A stretch of 64,000 bases of DNA, taken from Agathobacter rectalis ATCC 33656 (GTDB lineage: Bacteria; Bacillota; Clostridia; Lachnospirales; Lachnospiraceae). The stretch covers positions 139,001-203,000 of the forward strand of contig NC_012781.1 in NCBI RefSeq assembly GCF_000020605.1, written 5' to 3'. A program made the translations under genes and the position numbers. The notes below the pieces were generated by a model. That model had not been told where the DNA came from, made no database searches, and was given only the letters and a program-made list of their open reading frames with translations. Numbering within the stretch: the first letter of the stretch is position 1; every line of letters begins with the position of its first letter. Shown piece after piece: positions 44,575 through 54,151 of this stretch.

Positions 44575-45483
44575 ATGAGCACATATTATACTATTATGAG
44601 TATGATTGACGGCTTTAAGTCGTTTATCAATCTGGCAGTTATGGTACTGACAATTGTTGCATCATGGATTATGTATGCAAAGGCAGGAGAGCACGGCTGG
44701 GCGGCCATTGTACCGTTTTACAGCTCATATGTAAAATTCAGGATTGCAGGGAAACAGAAGCTGTTCTGGGGATATCTTGTGGCAAGTATCGCAAGTATAG
44801 CAGGATGTATTTTATTGATGTATGAGATTATTGCCTCAGGACTTTCCGTTATGACATCCAGTTATATGGGGTCGTATTATGATTCTACCTATGGATATGC
44901 CGGAAACCGCATCGGGGCTCACATGGGCATGCTGATATTTGCAGTTATTCTGATTATTGGAGCAATGATTGCGGCATTGGTTATGAATATCCTCTGCTGT
45001 GTCGGACTGGCACATGCGTTTGGCAAGGGAGCAGGATTTGCCTGCGGACTTATATTCCTCAATGTGATTTTTATCTGTATTATTGCCTTCAACAAAAACA
45101 TTGTTTATGTGGGAGATGGATATAATAGTAATAATAACTACTATAATCCATACGGTTCAAACGGATACGGTCAGCAGTATGGTCAGAACATGTACGGAAA
45201 CGGAGCAAACCAGCAGTACGGTCAGAACATGTACGGAAACGGAGCAAACCAGCAGTACGGCCAGAACATGTACGGAAACGGGGCAAATCAGCAGTATGGC
45301 CAGAACATGTACGGAAATGGCACAAATCAGCAGTACGGCCAGAACATGTACGGAAACGGAGCAAACCAGCAGTATGGTCAGAATCCGTATGGCACAGCAC
45401 AGGGCGGGGATGCTCAAAATTCCTACGGTACATCACAACAGCAGTCATGGAATGATGAGTATAACAACAAAGATTATGAATAA
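44575..45483 (+). CDS. DUF5684-like membrane protein with QQYGQNMYGNGAN repeats
   Basis: A 302-residue protein. Four hydrophobic segments (about 14-32, 60-84, 118-142 and 150-172) with WIMYAKAGEHGWAAIVPFYSSYVKFRIAGK between the first two are the DUF5684 pattern. The last 125 residues are hydrophilic and carry five exact or near-exact copies of a 13-residue unit, followed by an acidic tail. The tail is probably cytoplasmic or surface-exposed, depending on topology. GGGAGAAAA precedes the start. The function is unknown. Number of repeats is likely to vary between strains. Confidence 0.75.
   Translation: MSTYYTIMSMIDGFKSFINLAVMVLTIVASWIMYAKAGEHGWAAIVPFYSSYVKFRIAGKQKLFWGYLVASIASIAGCILLMYEIIASGLSVMTSSYMGSYYDSTYGYAGNRIGAHMGMLIFAVILIIGAMIAALVMNILCCVGLAHAFGKGAGFACGLIFLNVIFICIIAFNKNIVYVGDGYNSNNNYYNPYGSNGYGQQYGQNMYGNGANQQYGQNMYGNGANQQYGQNMYGNGANQQYGQNMYGNGTNQQYGQNMYGNGANQQYGQNPYGTAQGGDAQNSYGTSQQQSWNDEYNNKDYE
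45172..45393 (+). repeat. Coding 39-bp tandem repeat
   Basis: Five units of 39 bases plus a partial sixth encode QQYGQNMYGNGAN. The units differ only at scattered, mostly silent positions. The repeat explains the long minus-strand frames seen in this stretch, which are shadows. Confidence 0.9.
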
Positions 45484-45611
45484 ATAATAAGAATAAAGCA
45501 CATGAATAAAAACTATAAATAAATGTTATAGTACAAATTTGTATCATTCTCTTGACATATAGTGTCAGAGGGCTATAATACAAAACAAGATTTAAATAAA
45601 TATGTTCACCA

Positions 45612-45881
45612 AAATTCGTTGATGAGAACAAGGTCCGATTTGTATTTATTTTCAGAGAGCCTGTGGGCGGTGCGAACAGGTAATGGTCAGATTGGAATAT
45701 CCTCTCTAAGAAGCGGGCTGAAAGCATTAAGTGTGTCTGTAAACCTCGCCGGTGTCCACCGTTATATGGAAAGCATATGCTGGTATGCAGAGTGTCACAG
45801 TAATACACTGTGGAATCAGGGTGGTAACGCGGATTATTTCGTCCCTTTTCAGATTATGTCAATCTGGAAAGGGATTTTTTA
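45612..45881 (+). promoter_or_regulatory. T-box leader with a Tyr-type specifier, upstream of a BASS transporter
   Basis: AGAGAG at 45654-45659, the specifier region TTGGAA-TAT-CCTCTCT with UAU at 45698-45700, the T-box CAGGGTGGTAACGCGG near 45817-45832, and the terminator TCCCTTTTCAGATT/AATCTGGAAAGGGA followed by T6 (45843-45881). Alignment with the tyrS leader in this window places UAU (Tyr) exactly where tyrS has UAC. The transporter starts 50 bases further on. Confidence 0.88.
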
Positions 45882-45930
45882 ATTCCATAAAAGAGTTTTA
45901 GTGAGCAGAAAAATGTTAAGGAGGCTTACA

Positions 45931-46959
45931 ATGAAAGCATTACAAAAAGTAAGTAAATTTTTATCAGACTACACATCGATAGTTGTCATAGCAATCGCCG
46001 TAGTCACATTTCTGGTTCCGAATCTGATGGCCTGGGTAAATCAGATGCTGTTTGTGGATCCGGTATCCAACAAGTTCACATGTCAGTCAATCATTATCGG
46101 AATCATCATGTTTAGTATGGGACTTACACTTACGACACAGGATTTCAAGATACTTGCACAGAGACCATTTGATATATGTGTAGGTGCAATCGCACAGTAT
46201 CTTATCATGCCGTTTCTCGCATTTGGTATCTCAAAGGCATTGAATCTGCCTGACGGAATCGCACTTGGACTTATCCTCGTAGGCTGCTGTCCCGGTGGTG
46301 TTTCTTCAAACATTATGTCATACCTCTGCGGTGGTGATGTGGCATTCTCAGTTGGAATGACAACAGTTTCCACATTGCTCTCACCATTTATGACACCGCT
46401 TCTGGTATCATTGCTTGCAAGCGGAACACATGTCTCAATCAAGGCGCTTCCGATGTTTGTGTCAATCATTGAGACTGTAATCTTTCCTGTAGCGGTTGGA
46501 TTTTTACTCAACTACCTGCTTGGAAAGAAAAAGGCATTTGCCGAGGCTCAGAAGGTCATGCCGGGTATTGCGGTGCTTGGTCTGGCATTCGTTGTAGGTG
46601 GTGTTGTATCATCACAGGGCTCAAAGTTCTTTACATCAGGAGTAGTAATTTTTGCGGCAGTTCTGTTACATAACGGACTTGGATATCTGCTCGGATACGG
46701 TGCAGGAAAGCTGGTAGGCATGAACACAGCCAAGAAGAGAACCATCTCTATCGAGGTTGGTATGCAGAATGCAGGTCTTGCCACAAACCTTGCCACCACT
46801 ACAGCACAGTTTGCTTCAACACCTGAATCAGCCATCATCTGTGCAGTGTCATGTACATGGCATTCAATCTCAGGCACACTGCTTGCCGGAGCCTTTGCAT
46901 TAAAGGACAAAATGGCTGCTAAAAAGGCAGAAGAAGCCGCTGAGACAAAGACAGCATAA
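45931..46959 (+). CDS. BASS-family (bile acid:sodium symporter-like) transporter under Tyr T-box control
   Basis: A 342-residue membrane protein with about ten spans. The family signatures are MGLTLTTQDFKILAQRPF (about 67-84), GLILVGCCPGGVSSNIMSYLCGGDVAFSVGMTT (about 112-144) and EVGMQNAGLATNLA (about 283-296). BASS proteins carry bile salts, ketopantoate, pyruvate or other organic anions with sodium. Here the T-box with a tyrosine specifier implies induction during tyrosine shortage, so the cargo is probably tyrosine itself or a precursor acid. ATG 45931 has GGAGG 6 bases upstream. The C-terminal tail is rich in lysine and alanine. Confidence 0.9.
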   Translation: MKALQKVSKFLSDYTSIVVIAIAVVTFLVPNLMAWVNQMLFVDPVSNKFTCQSIIIGIIMFSMGLTLTTQDFKILAQRPFDICVGAIAQYLIMPFLAFGISKALNLPDGIALGLILVGCCPGGVSSNIMSYLCGGDVAFSVGMTTVSTLLSPFMTPLLVSLLASGTHVSIKALPMFVSIIETVIFPVAVGFLLNYLLGKKKAFAEAQKVMPGIAVLGLAFVVGGVVSSQGSKFFTSGVVIFAAVLLHNGLGYLLGYGAGKLVGMNTAKKRTISIEVGMQNAGLATNLATTTAQFASTPESAIICAVSCTWHSISGTLLAGAFALKDKMAAKKAEEAAETKTA

Positions 46960-47116
46960 AGAGAATGAATACCTATTATAACCGATTGGTAAATTAAACA
47001 AAAATTATAGAAATTAAAAATAAATTATGTATAAAATATTTATTGAAATTTGCTAAAAAAAGAGTAAACATAATATATAAATAAAATTAAGATAAACAAA
47101 AGAAAGAGGTAATAAT

Positions 47117-48829
47117 ATGAGTGGAATCTTAATGATGGTAATAGCCATTGTTGTGCTCGGTGGAGCATACTTATTATATGGCCGTTATCTGCAAAACAAA
47201 TGGGGCATTGATCCAAATGCCAAGACTCCTGCCTACGAGATGGAGGACGGAGTAGACTATGTACCGGCCGATACCAATGTAGTATTCGGACATCAGTTTG
47301 CATCTATAGCAGGTGCAGGCCCAATCAACGGACCAATTCAGGCAGCTATTTTCGGATGGCTTCCGGTTCTGCTTTGGATATTAATTGGTGGTGTATTCTT
47401 TGGAGCTGTTCAGGATTTTGCATCTATGTACGCTTCAGTTAAGAACAAGGGTCGTACAATCGGTTACATCATCGAGGAGTACATCGGTAAATTAGGAAAG
47501 AAATTATTCCTGTTATTCTGCTGGCTGTTCTGTATACTTGTTGTTGCAGCCTTCGCAGATGTCGTAGCCGGAACCTTCAATGGCTTTGCTGCTGATAAAG
47601 CAGGTGAGGTTACAAAGGTTGTAGCCAACGGAGCAGTTGCAACTACATCAATGCTTTTCATCATAGAAGCAGTTGCACTTGGTTTCTTCCTTAAATACTC
47701 TAAGTTCAACAAATGGATTAACACACTTGTTGCAATCGCATTACTTATAGTAGCTATAGCACTGGGACTCAATTTCCCAATGTATTTAAACCTTAGCGTA
47801 TGGCACATAATTATATTTGCATATATACTTATAGCCAGTGTTACACCTGTATGGGCACTGCTTCAGCCACGTGATTACCTTAACAGCTACCTGTTAATCT
47901 TCATGATCGTAGGTGCGGTAATCGGTGTATTTGTTGCAAATCCTGCTTGTAACCTTGATGCTTTCACAGCATTTGCAATCCCTGATGCAAACGGAAACCC
48001 ACAGTATCTGTTCCCAATCTTATTCGTAACAATCGCCTGTGGCGCAGTTTCAGGTTTCCATTCACTTGTATCATCAGGTACTGCATCTAAGCAGATAAAG
48101 AATGAGAAGAACATGCTTCCAGTTTCATTCGGTGCCATGCTTATGGAGAGTATGCTTGCAATCCTTGCACTTATCGCAGTAGCATCATTCGGTAAGGGAG
48201 AGGCAGCAGCTCAGGGACTTACAACACAGCCACAGATTTTCGCAGGAGCTATCGCAAACTTCCTGTCAGTACTCGGTTTACCACACTCACTTGTGTTCAC
48301 ACTGATTAACCTTGCTGTATCAGCCTTCGCTCTGACATCACTTGATTCAGTAGCCAGAGTCGGACGTCTGTCATTCCAGGAGTTCTGGCTTGATTCAGAC
48401 ACAGATGATGACAATATGAGTCCATTTGTCAAGCTGATGACAAACAAATACTTTGCAACAATCATCACACTGGTACTTGCATTCCTGCTTACAAAGGTAG
48501 GCTATGCAGAGATATGGCCACTGTTTGGTTCAGCTAACCAGCTCTTATCAGTACTTGCACTTGTTGCCTGCGCAGTATTCTTAAAGAAGACAAAGCGTCA
48601 GGGCTGCATGCTCTGGATTCCAATGGTATTCATGATGGCAGTTACATTTACTGCACTTGGCATGACAATCTACAAGCTTACAAAGGCATTATTCTCTGTA
48701 GGACTTGACCTTGGAAATTCATTACAGCTTATATTCGCAGTATTACTGCTCATCCTTGGTGTACTTGTTGCAATTCAGGGTGTGAAGAAGCTCTGTGAGA
48801 AATCAGAAAGCAAGAAAGCTGCAGCTTAA
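47117..48829 (+). CDS. cstA: CstA carbon-starvation family transporter
   Basis: A 570-residue protein with about 15 spans. The N-terminal half shows FGHQFASIAGAGPINGPIQAAIFGWLP (about 57-83), the CstA signature, followed by FGAVQDFASMYASVKNKGRTIGYIIEEYIG and GFHSLVSSGTASKQI around 315-330. CstA/BtsT proteins import pyruvate or peptides. The gene is monocistronic with AGAGGT upstream and a terminator behind. The upstream gap holds an AT-rich stretch but no T-box that I can see. Confidence 0.93.
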   Translation: MSGILMMVIAIVVLGGAYLLYGRYLQNKWGIDPNAKTPAYEMEDGVDYVPADTNVVFGHQFASIAGAGPINGPIQAAIFGWLPVLLWILIGGVFFGAVQDFASMYASVKNKGRTIGYIIEEYIGKLGKKLFLLFCWLFCILVVAAFADVVAGTFNGFAADKAGEVTKVVANGAVATTSMLFIIEAVALGFFLKYSKFNKWINTLVAIALLIVAIALGLNFPMYLNLSVWHIIIFAYILIASVTPVWALLQPRDYLNSYLLIFMIVGAVIGVFVANPACNLDAFTAFAIPDANGNPQYLFPILFVTIACGAVSGFHSLVSSGTASKQIKNEKNMLPVSFGAMLMESMLAILALIAVASFGKGEAAAQGLTTQPQIFAGAIANFLSVLGLPHSLVFTLINLAVSAFALTSLDSVARVGRLSFQEFWLDSDTDDDNMSPFVKLMTNKYFATIITLVLAFLLTKVGYAEIWPLFGSANQLLSVLALVACAVFLKKTKRQGCMLWIPMVFMMAVTFTALGMTIYKLTKALFSVGLDLGNSLQLIFAVLLLILGVLVAIQGVKKLCEKSESKKAAA

Positions 48830-48867
48830 TATTTGAGATAGAAGTTGCAATTATTAATAGAAGTCAA

Positions 48868-48912
48868 AAGTCTCAGAATCCGATAATAAGTGGGTTCTGA
48901 GACTTCTTAGTT
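48868..48912 (+). terminator. Terminator after cstA
   Basis: AAGTCTCAGAATCC pairs with GGGTTCTGAGACTT around a ten-base loop, followed by CTTAGTTT. The stem is long; the T run is interrupted. Confidence 0.75.
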
Positions 48913-48961
48913 TATGTGAGTATGATGAATAAAAGAGGTAAAATATAATGGGAGCCTGATA

Positions 48962-49858
48962 TCAGGCTCCCAATTCTCTGTCCTTTCCCATGAAAAATAC
49001 TGCTAAAGCTTCCGGACCAACATGGCTTCCGGTGCAGAAATCATAGGTGGTATTTATCACATCGCGCACCTTTATGCGCTTTTTAATCTGTTCAATCACA
49101 TAGAGCGAATCTTCATATGCGTCAGCATGTGCAACTCCGATAATCTGATTTTCAGGGTCTGTAATGTTGTCGCATAACAGATTGACAAGCTCATTTAATA
49201 CGGCTTTTCGGCCACGACATTTTCTGAACTGTACAATATATCCGTCCTGGCTGCCCCTTAGGATAGGCTTGATGCTTAGCATGTTGCCAACCAAAGCGGT
49301 TGTTCCGCTTAATCTGCCGGTTCTTGCAATATACTTTAAATTGCCCACGGTAAACACACCGTTTAATCTGGCAGGATAGGTCTCTATCGTGTCAGCCACA
49401 TCATCAAAGCTCATGCCCTTCTCACGCATTTCGCTGGCGTATATTGCGAGAAGTCCCTGTCCGAGGGAAGCATTTAATGAATCCACCAGGCGTATTTTTC
49501 TGCCGTTATCGTAATCATCAAGGACAGCATCGGCTGCGACACGGGCTGAGTTGTAGTTGCCGCTTATGTTTTTACTTAGGGAGAAATACAGGACATCCTT
49601 GTCTGCCTCAATGATTTCCCTGAAGGTATCCTCAAAGATTCCGCTGCTGATAAGTCCGGTCTTTATCTCGGCACCTTCTCTTATGGCGTCATAGTATTCC
49701 TTACCCTTTGCCCGCTCCTGTTCCGGTGTGAGGTCAGGCTCAAAGCAGGTCATTTCCTTTCCGTTGACAAGGTTTACAAATGATAGCACCTTGATTTTAT
49801 ATTTTTTACATAGCTCTGCAGGAATGTTTGCCGCAGAGTCAACAATTATTTCAAACAT
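48962..49858 (-). CDS. DegV family fatty-acid-binding protein
   Basis: A 298-residue DegV protein. It begins FEIIVDSAANIPAELCKKY, has VLYFSLSKNISGNYNSARVAADAVL (about 94-118), the DSLNASLGQGLLA motif and the RTGRLSGTTALVGNMLSIKPIL segment (about 182-204), all characteristic. DegV/FakB proteins present fatty acids to the FakA kinase; which acid this copy binds is unknown. It is alone on the minus strand, convergent with cstA. Confidence 0.92.
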   Translation of the reverse strand: MFEIIVDSAANIPAELCKKYKIKVLSFVNLVNGKEMTCFEPDLTPEQERAKGKEYYDAIREGAEIKTGLISSGIFEDTFREIIEADKDVLYFSLSKNISGNYNSARVAADAVLDDYDNGRKIRLVDSLNASLGQGLLAIYASEMREKGMSFDDVADTIETYPARLNGVFTVGNLKYIARTGRLSGTTALVGNMLSIKPILRGSQDGYIVQFRKCRGRKAVLNELVNLLCDNITDPENQIIGVAHADAYEDSLYVIEQIKKRIKVRDVINTTYDFCTGSHVGPEALAVFFMGKDRELGA

Positions 49859-50093
49859 ATTTACCCTCGTATTTCTATAATAATTGGTTAACTGTAGTTA
49901 TGCATCACATACATTGCAATTATATGCCATTAATATATGTGGTTGCAAAGGATAGTATATGTAGTTTTTGATACTATGTCAATGACTTTTGCTATGTTTA
50001 GTAAAAATTTAGAATATTTAGATAGAGTTATCAGGGATGTAGTGTTATAGTAGAAATAATAGATATATAGATTCAATGAAACAGAGGAAAAAT

Positions 50094-50960
50094 ATGAGTG
50101 ATATAAAATTAGGCTGTCACGTAGGCATGGCAGGAAAAGATATGTTTCTGGCATCAGCCAGGGAAGCAGCGTCATATGGCGCGAATGTGTTTATGCTCTA
50201 CACCGGGGCACCACAGAACACGAGAAGAAAGGAAATCTTTGAGCTCAACATAGACGCAGGCTGGGAATATGCACATGAGCATGGGATAAATGAGATAGTG
50301 GTCCACGCGCCATACATCATAAATCTGGCAAACACCGTAAAGCCTGAGACATACGAGCTGGCAGTGGAGTTTCTGGAAAAGGAGATAGTAAGGACCGCGG
50401 CAATGAAGAGCCGCATACTGGTGCTTCATCCGGGAAGTCATGTAAATGCCGGTGAGCAGGCTGGAATCGCACAGATTGTAAAGGGACTTAACACAGTGCT
50501 CAATCAGAATGATGACGATGTGTTTATCGCACTTGAGACGATGGCAGGAAAGGGCAGTGAAATAGGCCGTTCCTTTGAGGAGCTTAAGGCAATCTATGAT
50601 GGAGTGGACAGGAAGGAAAGGCTGCGTGTCTGCTTTGATACGTGCCATGTAAATGATGCAGGATACGATATTGTGAACCATTATGATGAGGTTTTTGCAG
50701 AGTTTGACAGGGTGATAGGGCTTGAGCAGATAGCGGTATTTCATGTGAATGACAGCTTAAATCCTCTTGGAGCACACAAGGACAGGCATGCAAATATAGG
50801 CAAGGGAACCATCGGCTATGATACACTGCACCGCCTGGTGCATGATGAGACCTTTGCAAATGTACCAAAGATTCTGGAAACACCATGGCTTTGTGAGGAG
50901 AGCTCTGCGAAGAAGACTATTCCTCCTTATAAAGAGGAAATTGAATGGCTTCTTAAATAA
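50094..50960 (+). CDS. nfo: Endonuclease IV (AP endonuclease)
   Basis: A 288-residue AP endonuclease of the Nfo family for base-excision repair. Signatures are LGCHVGMAG at the start, [33 protein letters not shown] (metal-binding glutamate), [15 protein letters not shown] and [23 protein letters not shown], which together bind three zinc ions. ATG 50094 with GAGGAAAA is preferred over the upstream in-frame codon at 50076. The cardiolipin synthase gene follows after 66 bases. Confidence 0.95.
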   Translation: MSDIKLGCHVGMAGKDMFLASAREAASYGANVFMLYTGAPQNTRRKEIFELNIDAGWEYAHEHGINEIVVHAPYIINLANTVKPETYELAVEFLEKEIVRTAAMKSRILVLHPGSHVNAGEQAGIAQIVKGLNTVLNQNDDDVFIALETMAGKGSEIGRSFEELKAIYDGVDRKERLRVCFDTCHVNDAGYDIVNHYDEVFAEFDRVIGLEQIAVFHVNDSLNPLGAHKDRHANIGKGTIGYDTLHRLVHDETFANVPKILETPWLCEESSAKKTIPPYKEEIEWLLK

Positions 50961-51026
50961 GAAAGCAGCTAAAAATGTATGGAGAGGTTTGGTATTACAG
51001 ACAGTAAGATAATGGAGGCATAATAG

Positions 51027-52586
51027 ATGAAGGAAAAAACCTACGAGGGAACTAAAAAAACACAGAATGGTTTAAAGAGAATGTTTTTTTCAGTGCTTGC
51101 GATATTATTGCAGGCAGTTTTCATGGTCTATATGTTTACAAGGCTAAATGAATATGCGGCAGCAATAAACACGACCACAAGCGTTCTGGCAATCGTACTT
51201 GTGCTCGGACTGTACAATCGTGAGCAGACCGCATCCATGACTACACCATGGATTATACTGATACTGGCATTTCCGATAATGGGAGTGTCACTTTACCTGT
51301 TAGTCGGACTAAACGGCGCACCGAATAAGATGCGTGCACGGTTTGAAGAGGTGGATTCCATGCTTCTTCCATGTCTGCCTGAAAACGCAGACATACTATC
51401 CGATATGTATGAAAAGGTGCCACAGGCAGCGGGAATTTCAACATACCTGGCCAAAAATGCACTTTATCCGGTATATCAGAACACGGATGTGACATATTAT
51501 GATCAGGCGTCAAAGGGACTCGAAGCGCAGCTTAGTGATTTATCAAAGGCAAAGAAATTTATTTTCATGGAGTATCACGCCATAGAGGACAAGGAATCGT
51601 GGCACCGTATCCAGAAGGTGCTCACGGAGCGCGTGCAGGCAGGAGTCGAGGTAAGAGTGTTTTATGATGATATGGGCTCAATCTTTTTCATAGACAGGGA
51701 TTTCTCGGAAAAGATGGAGAAGCTTGGCATCAAATGCAGGGTGTTCAACCCGGTTGCACCTGCCTTTAACATGTTTTTAAACAATCGTGACCATAGAAAA
51801 ATCACGGTAATTGATGGAAAAATCGCATATACCGGCGGCTATAATCTGGCAAATGAGTACTTCAATGTGACACACCCATACGGAATCTGGAAGGATACGG
51901 GAATCAGGCTCGAGGGAGATGCTGTCAAGTCGTTTACCATCGCATTTCTCGAGATGTGGAATGCATCAGAGCGCAAGGTACCGCGCGAGGTGGATGTATC
52001 GCAATATCTGCTACACTATGATTATGAGGCAAAACAGAGTGGATATATCCAGCCATATGCAGACAGCCCTCTCGATAACGAGCAGGTGGGGGAGGATGTC
52101 TATATCAGCATGGCAAACAAGGCACAGCGTTATTGCTGGTTTATCACTCCTTACCTTATCATTACCGATGAGATGAGCCATGCGCTGACACTTGCCGCCA
52201 AGCGTGGAGTTGACGTGCGCATCATCACGCCGGGCATACCTGATAAGAAACCAATATACAGCGTGACACGCTCCTTCTACAACCAGCTTGTGAAGCATGG
52301 TGTGAGGATTTTTGAGTGGACACCGGGCTTTTGCCATGCAAAGATGAGTGTGGCAGACGATATAATGGCAACCTGCGGTACCATAAATCTTGACTATAGA
52401 AGCCTTTATCATCACTTTGAAAATGGCTGTTTTATGGCGGATTGTGAAGTGGTGCATGAAATCAGGGATGATTTTATAAGGCTTTTCACTGAGTCAGCGG
52501 AGGTGACGGAGAAGTACAGGACAGGAAGAAGTGCAAGGCGAAGGCTGGGGCAGTCAATTATGCGGCTGTTTGCAGGGCTATTGTAG
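51027..52586 (+). CDS. cls: Cardiolipin synthase
   Basis: A 519-residue phospholipase D-superfamily enzyme. Two N-terminal membrane segments (about 15-38 and 45-80) are followed by two HKD motifs, HRKITVIDGKIAYTGGYNLANEY (about 253-275) and HAKMSVADDIMATCGTINLDYRS (about 437-459). It joins two phosphatidylglycerol molecules into cardiolipin at the membrane. Length and order are standard for bacterial Cls. A TGGAGGCAT site precedes the start. All catalytic histidines, lysines and aspartates are in place. Confidence 0.95.
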   Translation: MKEKTYEGTKKTQNGLKRMFFSVLAILLQAVFMVYMFTRLNEYAAAINTTTSVLAIVLVLGLYNREQTASMTTPWIILILAFPIMGVSLYLLVGLNGAPNKMRARFEEVDSMLLPCLPENADILSDMYEKVPQAAGISTYLAKNALYPVYQNTDVTYYDQASKGLEAQLSDLSKAKKFIFMEYHAIEDKESWHRIQKVLTERVQAGVEVRVFYDDMGSIFFIDRDFSEKMEKLGIKCRVFNPVAPAFNMFLNNRDHRKITVIDGKIAYTGGYNLANEYFNVTHPYGIWKDTGIRLEGDAVKSFTIAFLEMWNASERKVPREVDVSQYLLHYDYEAKQSGYIQPYADSPLDNEQVGEDVYISMANKAQRYCWFITPYLIITDEMSHALTLAAKRGVDVRIITPGIPDKKPIYSVTRSFYNQLVKHGVRIFEWTPGFCHAKMSVADDIMATCGTINLDYRSLYHHFENGCFMADCEVVHEIRDDFIRLFTESAEVTEKYRTGRSARRRLGQSIMRLFAGLL

Positions 52587-52621
52587 ACTGAAAATAATGT
52601 GTATCAGGGAAGTGAGTGTAT

Positions 52622-52945
52622 ATGAGTGATTACGACAGCAAAATCATCAGAAAGCAGATAAGAGTGTATGGCTCTGTGCAGGGGGTAGGTTTCCGCTACA
52701 GAACAGAGCATGCGGCTGAAAGCGTTGGCGCAACAGGCTGGGTGAGAAATGACCCTGACGGCTCGGTATTTATGGAAATACAGGGCACAGAGGAGCAGAT
52801 AGACAGGGTATTTGCAATGGTGAGTCAGGGTACTTATGTAAATATAGAGAAAATGGATGCCAAATCAATACTGGTGGTTGAGGATGAGCGAGGATTTCAT
52901 ACGAGAGAATCGCTTGGAGACTTCTGGGGACTATGGCACAGATAA
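52622..52945 (+). CDS. acyP: Acylphosphatase
   Basis: A 107-residue acylphosphatase, slightly longer than the usual 90. The active-site pattern QIRVYGSVQGVGFRYRTEHAA gives the phosphate-binding arginine, and the second motif GWVRNDPDGSVFMEIQG gives the catalytic asparagine. It hydrolyses acyl phosphates in the cytoplasm. ATG 52622 is chosen over GTG 52616. The C-terminal extension after residue 90 is unusual but shows no motif. It follows cls by 35 bases and may share its transcript. Confidence 0.92.
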   Translation: MSDYDSKIIRKQIRVYGSVQGVGFRYRTEHAAESVGATGWVRNDPDGSVFMEIQGTEEQIDRVFAMVSQGTYVNIEKMDAKSILVVEDERGFHTRESLGDFWGLWHR

Positions 52946-52960
52946 ACGGAGGCATCATAT

Positions 52961-53356
52961 ATGTTTTTTATGATGGGAATAACGGACGGCAGGAAGGACT
53001 TTGACTTCAATCAGGTCATTACCTGCGATGAATGTGGCAGGTATGGCAGGTATCAGGTGTATATGACATACATGGTGCTGTCACTGTTCTTTATTCCGTG
53101 TTTTAAATGGAACAGGCACTACTACGTGCAGACCACATGCTGTAATGCACTTTACGAGCTTGATCCGGAAATAGGACGCAGGATAGCAAGAGGCGAGGAC
53201 GTGGAGATATTGCCACAGCATTTGCAGCGTGTAAACCCGCAGTATGGTTATGGCTTTGAAAATGAAAGTGGAAACACAACAAAAAGATGCAGCAATTGTG
53301 GATATACAACTACAGAGGACTTTGAATTCTGTCCCAAATGCGGCAGGAGGCTGTAA
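52961..53356 (+). CDS. Zinc-ribbon domain protein
   Basis: A 131-residue protein with an N-terminal CDECGRYGRYQVYMTYMVLSLFFIPCFKWNRHYYVQTTCC stretch, containing one hydrophobic segment (about 42-58), and a C-terminal zinc ribbon, CSNCGYTTTEDFEFCPKCGRRL (about 108-129) with two CxxC knuckles. Proteins of this kind are common in Lachnospiraceae and uncharacterised. The start follows GGAGGCATC at a good spacing. It is cotranscribed with the acylphosphatase gene. Confidence 0.8.
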   Translation: MFFMMGITDGRKDFDFNQVITCDECGRYGRYQVYMTYMVLSLFFIPCFKWNRHYYVQTTCCNALYELDPEIGRRIARGEDVEILPQHLQRVNPQYGYGFENESGNTTKRCSNCGYTTTEDFEFCPKCGRRL

Positions 53357-53469
53357 TGTGTTTCACGTTCTAATGATAATATGCTTTTACGAATCGACTG
53401 CAATAAGGCAGAGGATGGAGCATAGAAAGAGTTTCACAAAATCGGTATTTGACGATTTGGTGGTAAAAA

Positions 53470-53889
53470 TTATTCCTCTTCAACAAGTTTAACAAAATCA
53501 TCTGGCAGAATTATCTTTGTTCCACCTGCCTGATAATCTTTTATATTTCTTGTGACAATATAATCCATATCTTTTCTGGATGCCACCTTTTCAACAACTG
53601 CATCCTCATAGTCACTGATTGCAGATGCAAGTGCATCCATGCAGTCATCCGCTGTAACCTCTAATATTCCAGTCAATGAATAAAGCTTTCCCATTATCAT
53701 CTTTGCTGCTTCTATGTTATGCAAATGTTTCCTTATAAGATAATAGATGTCTGTTGCTGAACTTGCAGTAATGTACATTTCGATTGTATGATTTGCTGCC
53801 ATAAGAAATATTTCTTCTGCACTTTTATTCCATGGCTCTCTTGAAGTCAGGGCATCTATTATCACATTTGTATCTGCAAGAATCCTCAT
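53470..53889 (-). CDS. PIN-domain toxin
   Basis: A 139-residue PIN-domain RNase-type toxin. The N-terminal LADTNVIIDALTSREPW provides the first acidic residue (D6); SSATDIYYLIRKHL and ISDYEDAVVEKVASRKDMDYIVTRNIKDY (around 90-120) provide the others. PIN toxins cut RNA, often tRNA or rRNA. The gene directly follows an antitoxin of the Phd/YefM type on the minus strand without a gap, so this is a type II toxin-antitoxin pair. It lies at the edge of an accessory segment with a decayed recombinase. Confidence 0.9.
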   Translation of the reverse strand: MRILADTNVIIDALTSREPWNKSAEEIFLMAANHTIEMYITASSATDIYYLIRKHLHNIEAAKMIMGKLYSLTGILEVTADDCMDALASAISDYEDAVVEKVASRKDMDYIVTRNIKDYQAGGTKIILPDDFVKLVEEE

Positions 53890-54105
53890 CTATTTTGCAC
53901 CAAGCCTTTCTTCTTTTGCTTCATTCAGGTCTGCATCCTTTGGTAAGATTCCAAACAGGGATTTTGCTACTTCTACTCTGTCCTGATGTGGATTTGTCAG
54001 TTTTGCCACTACCTTTCCGTTCTTTGTGATAAAAACATCTTCTTTTGCAGATAGTAATAAATATTTTCCAAGATTATTTTTCAATTCAGTTGCTGTAATT
54101 GACAT
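53890..54105 (-). CDS. Phd/YefM-type antitoxin
   Basis: A 71-residue antitoxin. SITATELKNNLGKYLLLSAKEDVFITKNGKVVAKL is the classic Phd/YefM DNA-binding fold, and the C-terminal part (SLFGILPKDADLNEAKEERL) is the flexible toxin-binding tail. It precedes the PIN toxin on the minus strand, and both are expected to be repressed by the complex from the promoter just upstream, where an inverted repeat covers the -10 region. Confidence 0.9.
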   Translation of the reverse strand: MSITATELKNNLGKYLLLSAKEDVFITKNGKVVAKLTNPHQDRVEVAKSLFGILPKDADLNEAKEERLGAK

Positions 54106-54123
54106 ATCACCACTTCCTTTCTT

Positions 54124-54151
54124 CGTACTATTATTATACTCATTTTGTACG
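54124..54151 (-). promoter_or_regulatory. Toxin-antitoxin promoter with overlapping palindrome
   Basis: On the minus strand a TATAAT box is bracketed by CGTAC and GTACG arms 18 bases apart. GGAAGTGGTG and the antitoxin start follow. The palindrome over the -10 is a typical autorepression operator. Confidence 0.65.

Noticed and set aside
45089-45808. A 239-codon minus-strand frame with repeated peptides
   Set aside because: It is the antisense shadow of the 39-bp coding repeat in the DUF5684-like gene and the T-box leader, without a start signal.
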